Shown here piece by piece: positions 51,909 through 60,275 of a stretch of DNA of 64,000 nt (the first letter of the stretch is position 1; each line of letters opens with the position of its first letter). Under the pieces are notes generated by a model. That model was not told where the DNA came from. It saw only the letters and a program-made list of their open reading frames with translations, and did no database searches. A program made the position numbers and the translations under genes. Location: positions 186,001 through 250,000 of the forward strand of contig SEAC01000015.1 of assembly GCA_004173235.1 (NCBI GenBank), given 5' to 3'. The stretch comes from Chitinophagaceae bacterium. Its GTDB lineage: Bacteria; Bacteroidota; Bacteroidia; Chitinophagales; Chitinophagaceae.

Positions 51909-53954
51909 ATGGAAACTACAAAAAGCCCGGAACACGTGCACACAGCTTTAAACGCCGGTGCAGCGCGAAATCACGATCACGACCACGGGCATGATCATGC
52001 GGACGGAGGAATATTTGGCGAGCGCACGGAATTGTTCTTCGCCATCATTTGCGGAGTCTTTCTGGCGGCGGGTTTCGCGCTCTCTTTCGTCAGCGGGCTT
52101 CCGGGCCTCGTTGCCATCGCATTATATGTGATCGCGTATTTCTTTGGCGGATTCTATACTACACGTGAGGCGATCGATGGCATCCGCAAGGGAGCCTTCG
52201 AAATTGATTTTCTCATGCTCGTGGCAGCAGCGGGCGCGGCCATCCTTGGCGAGTGGGCCGAAGGGGCCTTGCTGCTCTTCCTGTTCAGCCTTGGGCATTC
52301 GCTCGAGCACTATGCGATGGGCCGCGCCCGTAAGTCGATCGCAGCGCTCACGGAGCTTACACCCAAAACGGCGCTGCGCAAAAAAGGTGCAGATGTGGAA
52401 GAAGTTGCCATCGCCGACCTGCTGGTTGGCGATACCGTAGTTATACGGCCCAATTCGCGGATACCCGCCGATGGCGTGGTGCGCGCCGGCAGCAGCAGCG
52501 TCAACCAGGCGCCGATCACCGGCGAAAGCATCCCCGTAGACAAACGGGCTTACGATGCGGGCACTGTGGATATTGCTGCAGCGGATAAGCTCGCGCCGGA
52601 ATTCCGCCTCTTTGCAGGCACCATCAACGGCAGCGGCACTTTGGAAGTTCTTGTAACACGCATCGCCGCCGATAGCACCATCGCCCGACTGGTGAAAATG
52701 GTAAACGAAGTGCAGACGCAGAAATCACCAACGCAGAATTTTACCGACAAGCTCGAGCGCTACTATGTGCCCTCCGTGCTGATTCTCGTGCTGCTCCTCC
52801 TTTTCGCCTTCCTGGTTATCGACGAGCCGTTCAGCAGCAGCTTTTACAGGGCCATGGCGGTGCTGGTTGCTGCAAGCCCTTGTGCGCTGGCCATCTCTAC
52901 GCCCAGCGCCGTACTGAGCGGCGTGGCACGTGCGGCTCGCGGTGGCGTGCTGGTGAAAGGCGGCCGCCCGCTCGAAGAACTGGGCTCCCTGTCGGCGATC
53001 GCCTTCGATAAGACGGGCACGCTTACCGAAGGCAAGCCGAAACTTACAGGTGCCTATCCGCTCGGCGACGTGACGGAAGCACAATTGCTCGAAATAGCGG
53101 TCGCGGTGGAAAAACTGAGTGACCACCCGCTGGCCGCCGCAATCGTGAAGGGAGGAGTAGAAAAGTTAGGGCATGATGTTGCGCCTGCAGGCAGCGTGGA
53201 AGCGATCACGGGTCGTGGTGTGCGGGCCACCTACAACGGATCCGTGGTACACATCGGGAATAAAGAGCTGTTTATAGAAAAAGACCACTCACTACCTGCT
53301 GACATCCAGACGCGCCTGGAAGGCTTCGAAGCGCAGGGCAACACGAGCATGCTGGTGCAGCAGGACGGCAGGTTTGCAGGCGTCATCACCCTCATGGACG
53401 TTGCGCGAAGCGAGGCCCGCGGCACGCTCGCAGCGTTGAGTGGACTAGGCATCCGCAAGATGATCATGCTTACCGGCGACAACCAGAAAGTGGCGGAAGC
53501 CATTGCCCGCGACATCGGCATCACCGACGCGATGGGCAACCTGCTGCCGGAGCAAAAGGTGGCCGCCATCGAGCAACTTCGGGCAGGGGAGAAGCGCGTG
53601 GCAATGGTAGGCGATGGTGTGAACGATGCACCCGCAATGGCGCGCAGCACAGTGGGCATTGCAATGGGTGCTGCCGGCTCCGACGTGGCATTGGAAACCG
53701 CCGACATCGCGCTGATGGCCGACAAGCTGAGCAACCTGCCCTTCGCCATCGGGCTCAGCAAGAAGGCACACTCCATCATTCGTCAAAACGTCGTCATCAG
53801 CCTCGGCATGGTGGTCATCCTCATCCCGCTTACACTTCTGGGAATTGCGCACATGGGGCCTGCGGTCATCGGTCACGAAGGATCCACGTTGCTCGTTGTG
53901 TTCAATGCGCTCCGGTTGCTGGCTTACGATCCGCCCAAAACGGTACAGATCTGA
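51909..53954 (+). CDS. P1B-type heavy-metal ATPase (SPC/HEGST, P1B-4-like)
   Basis: 681 residues from ATG 51909. Phosphorylation motif DKTGT with D367, TGES actuator loop, membrane metal motif SPC at 323-325, and HEGSTLLVVFNALRLL in the last membrane pair, which together mark the P1B-4 group (Co2+, Fe2+ or Zn2+ export) rather than Cu ATPases with CPC. There is no HMA domain at the N-terminus; instead a short His/Asp-rich segment (NHDHDHGHDHADGG, about 21-34) could bind metal. Six membrane segments as expected for P1B-4. Metal specificity is uncertain. The gene stands alone behind its own promoter and after the strong terminator. Confidence 0.9.
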   Translation: METTKSPEHVHTALNAGAARNHDHDHGHDHADGGIFGERTELFFAIICGVFLAAGFALSFVSGLPGLVAIALYVIAYFFGGFYTTREAIDGIRKGAFEIDFLMLVAAAGAAILGEWAEGALLLFLFSLGHSLEHYAMGRARKSIAALTELTPKTALRKKGADVEEVAIADLLVGDTVVIRPNSRIPADGVVRAGSSSVNQAPITGESIPVDKRAYDAGTVDIAAADKLAPEFRLFAGTINGSGTLEVLVTRIAADSTIARLVKMVNEVQTQKSPTQNFTDKLERYYVPSVLILVLLLLFAFLVIDEPFSSSFYRAMAVLVAASPCALAISTPSAVLSGVARAARGGVLVKGGRPLEELGSLSAIAFDKTGTLTEGKPKLTGAYPLGDVTEAQLLEIAVAVEKLSDHPLAAAIVKGGVEKLGHDVAPAGSVEAITGRGVRATYNGSVVHIGNKELFIEKDHSLPADIQTRLEGFEAQGNTSMLVQQDGRFAGVITLMDVARSEARGTLAALSGLGIRKMIMLTGDNQKVAEAIARDIGITDAMGNLLPEQKVAAIEQLRAGEKRVAMVGDGVNDAPAMARSTVGIAMGAAGSDVALETADIALMADKLSNLPFAIGLSKKAHSIIRQNVVISLGMVVILIPLTLLGIAHMGPAVIGHEGSTLLVVFNALRLLAYDPPKTVQI

Positions 53955-53967
53955 TCTTTTCCGGAAT

Positions 53968-54855
53968 TTACGCGTCACCCAATTGAACCGAGGTCATCGT
54001 TAGCGAGCCGGCGATCGTTTTATCATTGAAGAAGCGCACGCTCTCCTTTTCGTCTTTCAATCCGAGGGTGTACATCAGGGGCAGGTAGTGCTCCGGGGTA
54101 GGGATGGCGAGCAACGCTTCCCTTCCGATGCGCTCATACTGAATGAGTGACTTGTGGTCGCCCTCTGTGATCAGCTGCTTGAATTTGTCGTTCATCTGAA
54201 GGGCCCAATCGTAGCCGTACTCCTGTTCGTTGAGCCGATCCCAGGCGGCCATGCGCAGGTTGTGCACCATGTTGCCGCTGCCGATGATAAGCACGCCCTT
54301 CCGTCGCAGGGCCTGCAGCTCGCGCGCAAGGTCGTAGTGGTATTGCGGACCTTTGGTATAGTCGATGCTCAATTGCAGTACGGGTATGTTGGCCTCCGGG
54401 TACATGTGGCGCACGATCGTCCAGGTGCCGTGATCGAGGCCCCAGTCGTGATCAAGCTCCACCTGCACCGAATGCAGCAGGTTGGCTGTTTCCTGCGCCA
54501 GCGCCGGGTTCCCGGGCGCCGGGTATTGCACCGCAAACAACTCTTTTGGGAAGCCACCAAAGTCGTGAATGGTTTTAGGGAAGTCCATCGCAGTGATGCG
54601 CGTGCCTTTCGTGAACCAGTGCGCGGACACCACGAGCACCGCCCTGGGCGTTGGGATCTCCTTTGCCATTTTCGTCCAGCGCCGGCTGAACTCCGTGTCT
54701 TCAATACCATTCATCGGCGAGCCGTGGCCCACAAACAGAACGGGCATGAGCCCCTCTGTTGCGGGCAGGTCGCGCGTAAAGTTTCGGAATGCGGATAATG
54801 TAGTCATACCTATTGCGCCTGTTACGATCGTTTGAATGAAATGTTTCCGTTGCAT
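53968..54855 (-). CDS. LigB-type extradiol dioxygenase (DODA/YgiD-like)
   Basis: 295 residues. LigB-fold marks: VLFVGHGSPMNGI, SAHWFTKGT, LDHGTW and LIIGSGNMVHNLR, whose histidines bind the active-site metal in 4,5-DOPA extradiol dioxygenases. An N-terminal hydrophobic segment (MQRKHFIQTIVTGAIGMTTLSA) suggests export or membrane attachment, unusual for YgiD but frequent in Bacteroidetes copies. The natural substrate is unknown; catechol-ring opening is the family activity. Last gene of the four-gene minus-strand operon, 18 bases behind DoxX. Its end converges on the metal ATPase. Confidence 0.88.
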   Translation of the reverse strand: MQRKHFIQTIVTGAIGMTTLSAFRNFTRDLPATEGLMPVLFVGHGSPMNGIEDTEFSRRWTKMAKEIPTPRAVLVVSAHWFTKGTRITAMDFPKTIHDFGGFPKELFAVQYPAPGNPALAQETANLLHSVQVELDHDWGLDHGTWTIVRHMYPEANIPVLQLSIDYTKGPQYHYDLARELQALRRKGVLIIGSGNMVHNLRMAAWDRLNEQEYGYDWALQMNDKFKQLITEGDHKSLIQYERIGREALLAIPTPEHYLPLMYTLGLKDEKESVRFFNDKTIAGSLTMTSVQLGDA

Positions 54856-54873
54856 GGTTCTCGTTTATAAACT

Positions 54874-55341
54874 TCAGATGGCAAGTGCGCCCGCCTTTGC
54901 AGGCGCCTGGCCCGCGGTGCGTAGCGCAGCCCTGCGTTGCAGCAGGTAATCAACCGAATACCTGCCGCTACCCGCGAAGAGGAGAACGCTATAAACGAGG
55001 AGATAAAGCAGCGCAGGCTCTTTCGCGGTCAGTGGGTCGGCAGCGTGAATGAGGAGCACGGCCACCAGCATGGTGAACGCAAGTGGGAATGCCGCAAGCC
55101 TTGTAGCAAAGCCTGCGATGAGCAAGATCGAGCAAAACACTTCTGCAAATACGGCAAGTGCCAGTGAGGTCTGCGCATCCATGCCCAGCACGGGCGGGAA
55201 TTGTAAAGGCGCGCCAGAGAAGAGCATCAGCATTTTCGGAATGCCGTGGGTGAGCATGAGCACGCCTACGGCGACCCGTGCAGCAAGCAACGCCGTATCG
55301 GTGCCGCGATTGGTAAGTCCGGTGTGGAATATCTTTTTCAT
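54874..55341 (-). CDS. DoxX-family membrane protein
   Basis: 155 residues with four membrane helices (for example LLAARVAVGVLMLTHGIPKML, LALAVFAEVFCSILLIAGFA, LAFTMLVAVLLIHAADPL and LLYLLVYSVLLFAGSG). The pattern, with G-x-x-K early and GRYSVDY at the end, fits DoxX/DoxD. In other bacteria such proteins form membrane complexes linked to thiol redox homeostasis; the present role is not readable. Third gene of the operon, 43 bases behind YceI. Confidence 0.9.
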   Translation of the reverse strand: MKKIFHTGLTNRGTDTALLAARVAVGVLMLTHGIPKMLMLFSGAPLQFPPVLGMDAQTSLALAVFAEVFCSILLIAGFATRLAAFPLAFTMLVAVLLIHAADPLTAKEPALLYLLVYSVLLFAGSGRYSVDYLLQRRAALRTAGQAPAKAGALAI

Positions 55342-55384
55342 GTTGTTTGATTTGAATAAAGGGAAAGCGTGGGTTGAAGAAAAA

Positions 55385-55957
55385 TTATTGAACGAACTCG
55401 CCGTCGGCCTTGATGCGTACTTCGTCGCTGATGACGGCGGTGGGGAAGCCGCTGCCTACGTTGAAATCGGAGCGCTTGATGACGCCGGTTACCTGGAATC
55501 CGACCGTCTGCTTCTTGCTCATCGGGTTCTCTACCGAGCCCTTATAGGCAACGTTGAGTACAACGGGCCGCGTGACGCCGTGGAGCGATAGGTCGCCATA
55601 CATCTTGTACTTGTTCTTCCCGGCCTTCTTTAGTTTCGTGCTTTTGAAGGTCATCGTGGGAAACTTCTCCACGTCGAAGAAATCGGCGCTTTTGAGGTGG
55701 TTGTTGCGTGCATCCACCCGGGTGTCGATGGAGGATGTGCGTGCTGTGAGCTCAAAACGCGCGTCGCTGAAGTCGGGTTTCGAAGCGTTGACGGTTACGT
55801 CGATGTCATTGAACGTTCCCGACACGTCGGCGATGCCGAGGTGCGTCACGGTGAAGCCGAGCTGCGAGTGCGGATCGTCGTTGGCCCAGGTGCCGGTGAA
55901 TGTGGTAAACGCGGTGAGGCCAGTAAATGCCAGGAGGACAAAAATTGCTTTTTTCAT
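55385..55957 (-). CDS. exported YceI-family lipid-binding protein
   Basis: 190 residues with a signal peptide (MKKAIFVLLAFTGLTAFTTFTG). Lipocalin-like YceI marks: DPHSQLGFTVTHLGIADVSGTF, the ARNNHLKSADFFDVEKFPTM loop, GDLSLHGVTRPVVL and the C-terminal VIKRSDFNVG. YceI proteins bind polyisoprenoid lipids in the periplasm and appear in stress operons. Second gene of the four-gene operon, 25 bases after the oxidoreductase. Confidence 0.95.
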   Translation of the reverse strand: MKKAIFVLLAFTGLTAFTTFTGTWANDDPHSQLGFTVTHLGIADVSGTFNDIDVTVNASKPDFSDARFELTARTSSIDTRVDARNNHLKSADFFDVEKFPTMTFKSTKLKKAGKNKYKMYGDLSLHGVTRPVVLNVAYKGSVENPMSKKQTVGFQVTGVIKRSDFNVGSGFPTAVISDEVRIKADGEFVQ

Positions 55958-55982
55958 TGTTGTTGTTTGAATGGTTAGGGAA

Positions 55983-56645
55983 TCAGTGGTGGAGTATTTT
56001 CCAACCCGCGAGCCAGTTGTAATTGTTTTTAAGTCCGAGTTGGATGAGCAGCAGCTGCATTTGCTCGAGCGTGCGGCTCACGGGCAGCTTTCCGGCCGCA
56101 ATGGGGTTGAAGCCGGCGGTGGTGACCAGGTCGGATACCGTCGCAACGGCCTCGTCGTCGTTGCCCGCAACGAAGGCGTCTGCCTGCTGGCCCGCGATGA
56201 CGGGTGTAGTGAAGTCCGAAGCGAACGTCGTGTTGAATGCCTTCACCACTTTGGAGTGCGGCAGCAGCAGCTGCAGTTCTTCTGCCGCGCTTGTGCCCGG
56301 ATCGGTCACCAAAGCGTCGAAGCTTGCGTTGAGCGGGTTGGAGATCGAAATGACGATCTTCTGGTTGGCTACCTCGCGGATGGTACCGGCGATCTCTTTC
56401 TCTGCAGCGTAGGGCACCGCAAGAATGATCAGGTCTGCCTCCCAGGAAGCGTTTGCAGGGCAGTCGAGCGCCTCCACTTCGGAAGCAGCGTTACTGTTTT
56501 TTATGTCGGCCGCAAGAGCTTCCGCCTTCTCTTTGTCGTTCGCAAACAGCAGCAGGCGGTTATTGCCTTTCGCCAGGTTCCTGCTGATGGCGGAGCCCAT
56601 GCTGCCGTTGGCTCCGATGATGGCTATGGTTTGTTTCGTGTTCAT
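55983..56645 (-). CDS. NAD(P)-binding F420-reductase-like oxidoreductase
   Basis: 220 residues. Rossmann fold with IAIIGANGSMGSAISRNLA (residues 7-25), the glycine motif G-A-N-G-x-M-G, then DLIILAVPYAAEKEIAGTI and KIVISISNPLNASF, as in the NADPH-dependent F420 reductase/NAD-binding family. Substrate is unknown; F420 is not expected in Bacteroidota, so F420 activity is unlikely. First gene of the operon, with a -7 element at 56665 and an FNR-type palindrome at 56735 upstream. Confidence 0.85.
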   Translation of the reverse strand: MNTKQTIAIIGANGSMGSAISRNLAKGNNRLLLFANDKEKAEALAADIKNSNAASEVEALDCPANASWEADLIILAVPYAAEKEIAGTIREVANQKIVISISNPLNASFDALVTDPGTSAAEELQLLLPHSKVVKAFNTTFASDFTTPVIAGQQADAFVAGNDDEAVATVSDLVTTAGFNPIAAGKLPVSRTLEQMQLLLIQLGLKNNYNWLAGWKILHH

Positions 56646-56664
56646 TTGATTGTTTTTGATAACA

Positions 56665-56672
56665 CAAAACTA
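56665..56672 (-). promoter_or_regulatory. -7 element of the four-gene stress operon
   Basis: On the minus strand it reads TAGTTTTG, an exact TAnnTTTG match, 19 bases before the start at 56645. Confidence 0.55.
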
Positions 56673-56734
56673 CCTCCACCCCGTGCCTTGCACCCTTGCG
56701 CTGGAACAAGAAATGGCGTTGACCGCGCGCAGCA

Positions 56735-56762
56735 AAAAGCATTGATGCAGATCAATGCTTTT
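56735..56762. promoter_or_regulatory. FNR-type perfect dyad TTGAT-N4-ATCAA
   Basis: AAAAGCATTGAT (56735-56746) and its exact complement (56751-56762) flank GCAG, so 28 bases form a perfect dyad containing TTGAT-N4-ATCAA without mismatch. Its centre is about 90 bases upstream of the transcription start predicted for the oxidoreductase operon, and it follows the Crp/Fnr gene by 35 bases. It could also fold as a terminator for that gene. Confidence 0.65.
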
Positions 56763-56797
56763 CGATGGATGCAATAGGATCCTTGCTGAAGTTGCAG

Positions 56798-57379
56798 CTA
56801 CTTTTTGCCGCTGAGGCGGCTTCGCACGCGGCTGAGCGTTTCGGGCGAAAGGCCCATGAAAGAGGCGATCATATGCTGCGGAACACGCTGGAAGATGCTT
56901 TCGCACATCTGCTGAAATGCGATATAGCGTTCGTCTACCGACAGGTGCAGCGTGTTAACGACGCGCTGCTGAAGCGCCACGTATGCATCGGTGATGAGCA
57001 TGCGAATGTAGTTGCCGTATTTGGGAAAGCGCTCCAGCAATTCATCGTGCGCCGGGCGGCTGATCAGGATGAGCTCGCAGTCTTCCAGTGCATCGATGTT
57101 GAGTGTAGCCGGCGTTTGCTTGAAGAAGCTCGAGAGGTCGGCGATCGTCCAGCCCTCCAATGCAAATGCGGTGATCTGCTCGTCGCCTTTATCATCCACG
57201 AGGTAGGCTTTCAACGCGCCTTTTTCCACAAGGCAGATATGTTTGCACACATCGCCTTCCTGCAGGAGGTATTGCTTTTTGCGCAGCTTTTTGGGCGTGA
57301 GGTATTGTTTCAGAAATGTTTCTTCCTCCGGTGTGAGCGGCACTTTTTCGTTAAAGGAGCGGAGGAATACTTCAAACAT
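56798..57379 (-). CDS. Crp/Fnr-family transcription regulator (second copy)
   Basis: 193 residues from the Met at 57379 (MFEVFLRSF); a longer frame from 57469 lacks family similarity and overlaps the promoter region. Cyclic-nucleotide-type sensor half (KKQYLLQEGDVCKHICLVEKG) and winged helix with MIASFMGLSPETLSRVRSRL, again with the FNR-type E-T-x-S-R recognition residues. No Fe-S cysteine cluster. The protein precedes the four-gene stress operon on the same strand and is its likely regulator through the dyad at 56735. Confidence 0.9.
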   Translation of the reverse strand: MFEVFLRSFNEKVPLTPEEETFLKQYLTPKKLRKKQYLLQEGDVCKHICLVEKGALKAYLVDDKGDEQITAFALEGWTIADLSSFFKQTPATLNIDALEDCELILISRPAHDELLERFPKYGNYIRMLITDAYVALQQRVVNTLHLSVDERYIAFQQMCESIFQRVPQHMIASFMGLSPETLSRVRSRLSGKK

Positions 57380-57397
57380 CGGGAAGCGATTATCAAC

Positions 57398-57405
57398 CGA
57401 AAATA
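57398..57405 (-). promoter_or_regulatory. -7-like element before second Crp/Fnr gene
   Basis: Minus strand TATTTTCG, one mismatch from TAnnTTTG, 18 bases before the start at 57379. Confidence 0.4.
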
Positions 57406-57529
57406 ACGATGGCGCGTGGATCTGCAAGTCATGAAAGCGATGATAGCTCCTGTCGTTTCCCTTACTCAACGCTACAAAAATGCGCCCGCAAGTGCTGCGG
57501 GAAGCTGCTGCGCGCTAAATTGGCTCCTG

Positions 57530-58246
57530 ATGCTATCGAAGAACTCGTTCCTCCTCCGTTACATCCGGAAACTTTCGCTGCCGGTGCTGATCTTCCTGGT
57601 CCTCATCTTCCTCGTGTTGTTTGGCTTCGCCTATATCGCACACGAAGTGTTGTGGGAGAAAGAGGAAGCCATTGATCAGCAGATCTTTTCGTTCCTGGCA
57701 ACGCACGTGGTTAGCGACAGCCGTACGCCGTTCATGGAATCGGTTACGTATTTCGCATCGGCGCGTTTCCTCCAGATCGCTTATGGATGCCTTTTCGCAT
57801 TATACCTGTTGCTGAAGAACTTCAAGCGTGCTTTCGAGGTGATCGCCATCGGCGCGGGAGGCTTCCTGGTCAACTATTTCATGAAGCTCTCCTTCCAGCG
57901 CGTGCGGCCGCCCAACCCGCTCATTGAGCCGCTGAACAACTTCAGCTTTCCGAGCGGCCACGCCACGTCCGCATTCATTTTTTATGGGCTGCTCGCTTAC
58001 CTGCTCACCAAAACGAGGTTGCCCGGCTGGCTGAAATACGCCATCGGCATCCTGCTCATTTCGTTCTCCCTGCTCATTGGCTTCAGCCGCGTTTACCTCC
58101 GCGTGCACTATCCGAGCGATGTGGTGGCGGGCTTCTTCATTGGTTTCGCGTGGCTGCTGGTAACGATCTACCTGATGGAGCGCCAGAAGAAAAAGGCCGA
58201 CAAGGAAGAAGGCGGCAGGGGAGAGGCGCTGCCACAGGGCTCGTGA
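57530..58246 (+). CDS. PAP2-family membrane phosphatase
   Basis: 238 residues from ATG 57530; an in-frame start at 57416 is possible but has no similarity. The three PAP2 active-site motifs are intact: KLSFQRVRPPNPL (K-x6-RP), SFPSGHATSAF (PSGH) and SRVYLRVHYPSDV (SR-x5-H-x3-D). Five to six membrane helices. Family members dephosphorylate undecaprenyl pyrophosphate, phosphatidate or related lipid phosphates; undecaprenyl-pyrophosphatase activity is a fair guess in a bacterium. Divergent to the second Crp/Fnr gene. Confidence 0.92.
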   Translation: MLSKNSFLLRYIRKLSLPVLIFLVLIFLVLFGFAYIAHEVLWEKEEAIDQQIFSFLATHVVSDSRTPFMESVTYFASARFLQIAYGCLFALYLLLKNFKRAFEVIAIGAGGFLVNYFMKLSFQRVRPPNPLIEPLNNFSFPSGHATSAFIFYGLLAYLLTKTRLPGWLKYAIGILLISFSLLIGFSRVYLRVHYPSDVVAGFFIGFAWLLVTIYLMERQKKKADKEEGGRGEALPQGS

Positions 58247-58270
58247 AGCCGCTGCGTCCCGGGCTGCCCA

Positions 58271-58288
58271 TCCCGTACTTCTACGGGA
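58271..58288 (+). terminator. short hairpin after PAP2 gene
   Basis: TCCCGTA-CTTC-TACGGGA, perfect 7-bp stem with a tetraloop, 24 bases after the PAP2 stop. No T-run follows, so terminator activity is doubtful. Confidence 0.4.
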
Positions 58289-58318
58289 GCTGCAGGACCC
58301 GGAGCCGGAACTTTTTCT

Positions 58319-58326
58319 TAGCTTCG
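58319..58326 (+). promoter_or_regulatory. -7-like element before the second two-component system
   Basis: TAGCTTCG, one mismatch from TAnnTTTG, 23 bases before the kinase ATG at 58350. Confidence 0.4.
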
Positions 58327-58349
58327 GGCATTGCCTTGACCCAATCCGT

Positions 58350-60275
58350 ATGATCCCGATCCGACCCCGAGGGCAGCGGTCATTCATTTCGCTGCTCCTG
58401 ATGCTGTGCACGCTCGGCTCCGCTGCCCAGCCACCGTCCCTTTCGGTGGACTCGATGCTGCGCGCCCTTCCCGGGCTCATGCGCACCAACGAAGCGCGTG
58501 CGCGGCAAATGATTGCGAGCCTGGAGCAACAATCGGCTGCGCAGCGGCACGGCCACGGGTTGGTGCAGGCTGCATTCTTCCGGGCCTGGCTCAGCTACCG
58601 CCACGAAGCGCCGGAGCGCGCCATTGAAAGAATTGACAGCGCTTTACAAAAGATAGTTGGTATCGACCGCGATACCGCCCTCGTGAAATTCTACATACTC
58701 AAGGGACAGTGCTACGTGAAGAAAGCAGCGTTTGAGCAGGCGCTTGCGCAGTTCAACAATGCGCTTCGCGTGGCGCGGCAGCGCGGCGATGCGGCGAGCG
58801 CCACCAGCACGCTCATCAGCATTGGCTGGGCATACATGGAAAGCGGGAAGCCCCTCGATGCCATCCGCTTTTTTGATGAAGTGCTCCAGTTGAACCCGTC
58901 ACCGCAGTACGAAAACCGCGCTGTGTTGTTGTGCAATAAAGCCTCCTGTTACAATATGATCGGCGATTTTCGAAAAGCCGAAGAGTTTGCGCGGATGGGC
59001 ATAGCGGTTGCGCGCAGCCGGGACAGCCACATCGATCTGGGCAACGGCTTAAACATCCTCGGGCGAAGCTATTACATGCAGGGGCGGCTTTCCGAGGCCC
59101 TGGCGCTGCTGCAGGAGGCTGCACTCACCCGCGAAAAGATCGCTGACCCATCGATGCTTGCTTCCGACTACCTCGAACTGGCCGACCTTTTTCAAAAGAC
59201 CGGAAACTACCAGCAGGCGGTGCGCTGGGCAAGCAAATCGGAGCAGCTCAGTGCGCGCCTGGGCAACTACCTCAAACTAGCCGATGCGTACAAGGCACTT
59301 TCGGAGAACTACGAAGCGATGGGCAATAGCGCCATGGCGGCATCTTATCTGAAGAAGCTATTGGCGCAACGCGATAGCGTGGAGGCCGACCGGTATAACA
59401 GGGCCTTCGCGGAAATGCAGGTGAAATTCGAAACGCAGAAAAAAACCACCGAGAACCTGCTGCTCAAGAAAGAGAACCTCGAGGCCCGTCTGCGCAACAG
59501 CCAGCAGCAGCGCCTGCTTTTTCTCCTCGGCGGAGTGACGCTCCTGCTGGTAGCTTCAGGTATCTACGTCTCTAAATTGATGAAAAGCCGTTACCAGACC
59601 CGTCTCGCGCTGGAAGCAATGGAAGAACAACGCAAACGCAGCCTTGCAGTGATGCAGGCCGAAGAAGCGGAACGTCGCCGTATTGCGGGCGAACTGCATG
59701 ATGGGGTTGCGCAGACACTGGCGGCAGCCGGAATGCAACTGGCAAAGGCGCGCTCCGGCCAGCCCACACTTGCGCGCGTGGATGAATTGCTGGGGCAGGC
59801 AGGGGCGGAGATCCGCTCGCTGTCACACCAGGTGACGCCCGAGCTCCTGCTGCACTTCGGGCTTGCAAAAGCAATGGCGCAAACGATCAATGAGTTGAAT
59901 GATGCCAGCGACAAGCTTCACTTTTCGCTCTTCACCCACGTGGACGAACCGCTTCACGACGATCTCCTTTCGCTCGCCCTTTACCGCTCTTTCCAGGAAT
60001 TGTGTAACAACATACTGAAGCACTCCACGGCCACCGAAGCAACGGTGCAACTGACCACTGATCGCGAGGAAGTGCAATTGCTGGTGGAAGACAACGGCAA
60101 GGGCTTTGACCCAGGTAAAGTGGCCGAAGGCCTTGGACTTAAGAATCTGCAAAGTCGTATCGCCTTTTTTGATGGAACTGTCTCGGTGGACAGTACGCCC
60201 GGGCGGGGAACGACCGTAATTATACAAGTGCAGCTGCCGCTAGGCGGGCGTACGGAAACAAAAAATGCTGACTGA
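58350..60275 (+). CDS. TPR-domain sensor histidine kinase (HisKA_3 type)
   Basis: 641 residues. Signal peptide (SLLLMLCTLGSAAQ), about 300 residues of TPR repeats in the periplasm (for example AYMESGKPLDAIRFFDEVLQLNPS), one membrane helix (LLFLLGGVTLLLVASGIYV, about 390-408), a coiled coil and the HisKA_3 phospho-acceptor region with H450 in RRIAGELHDGVAQTLAA. The ATPase part has ELCNNILKHS, DNGKGFD and GLGLKNL. This is the NarX/DegS-like class that pairs with NarL-type regulators; the regulator follows with an overlapping start. The signal is unknown. Confidence 0.94.
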   Translation: MIPIRPRGQRSFISLLLMLCTLGSAAQPPSLSVDSMLRALPGLMRTNEARARQMIASLEQQSAAQRHGHGLVQAAFFRAWLSYRHEAPERAIERIDSALQKIVGIDRDTALVKFYILKGQCYVKKAAFEQALAQFNNALRVARQRGDAASATSTLISIGWAYMESGKPLDAIRFFDEVLQLNPSPQYENRAVLLCNKASCYNMIGDFRKAEEFARMGIAVARSRDSHIDLGNGLNILGRSYYMQGRLSEALALLQEAALTREKIADPSMLASDYLELADLFQKTGNYQQAVRWASKSEQLSARLGNYLKLADAYKALSENYEAMGNSAMAASYLKKLLAQRDSVEADRYNRAFAEMQVKFETQKKTTENLLLKKENLEARLRNSQQQRLLFLLGGVTLLLVASGIYVSKLMKSRYQTRLALEAMEEQRKRSLAVMQAEEAERRRIAGELHDGVAQTLAAAGMQLAKARSGQPTLARVDELLGQAGAEIRSLSHQVTPELLLHFGLAKAMAQTINELNDASDKLHFSLFTHVDEPLHDDLLSLALYRSFQELCNNILKHSTATEATVQLTTDREEVQLLVEDNGKGFDPGKVAEGLGLKNLQSRIAFFDGTVSVDSTPGRGTTVIIQVQLPLGGRTETKNAD

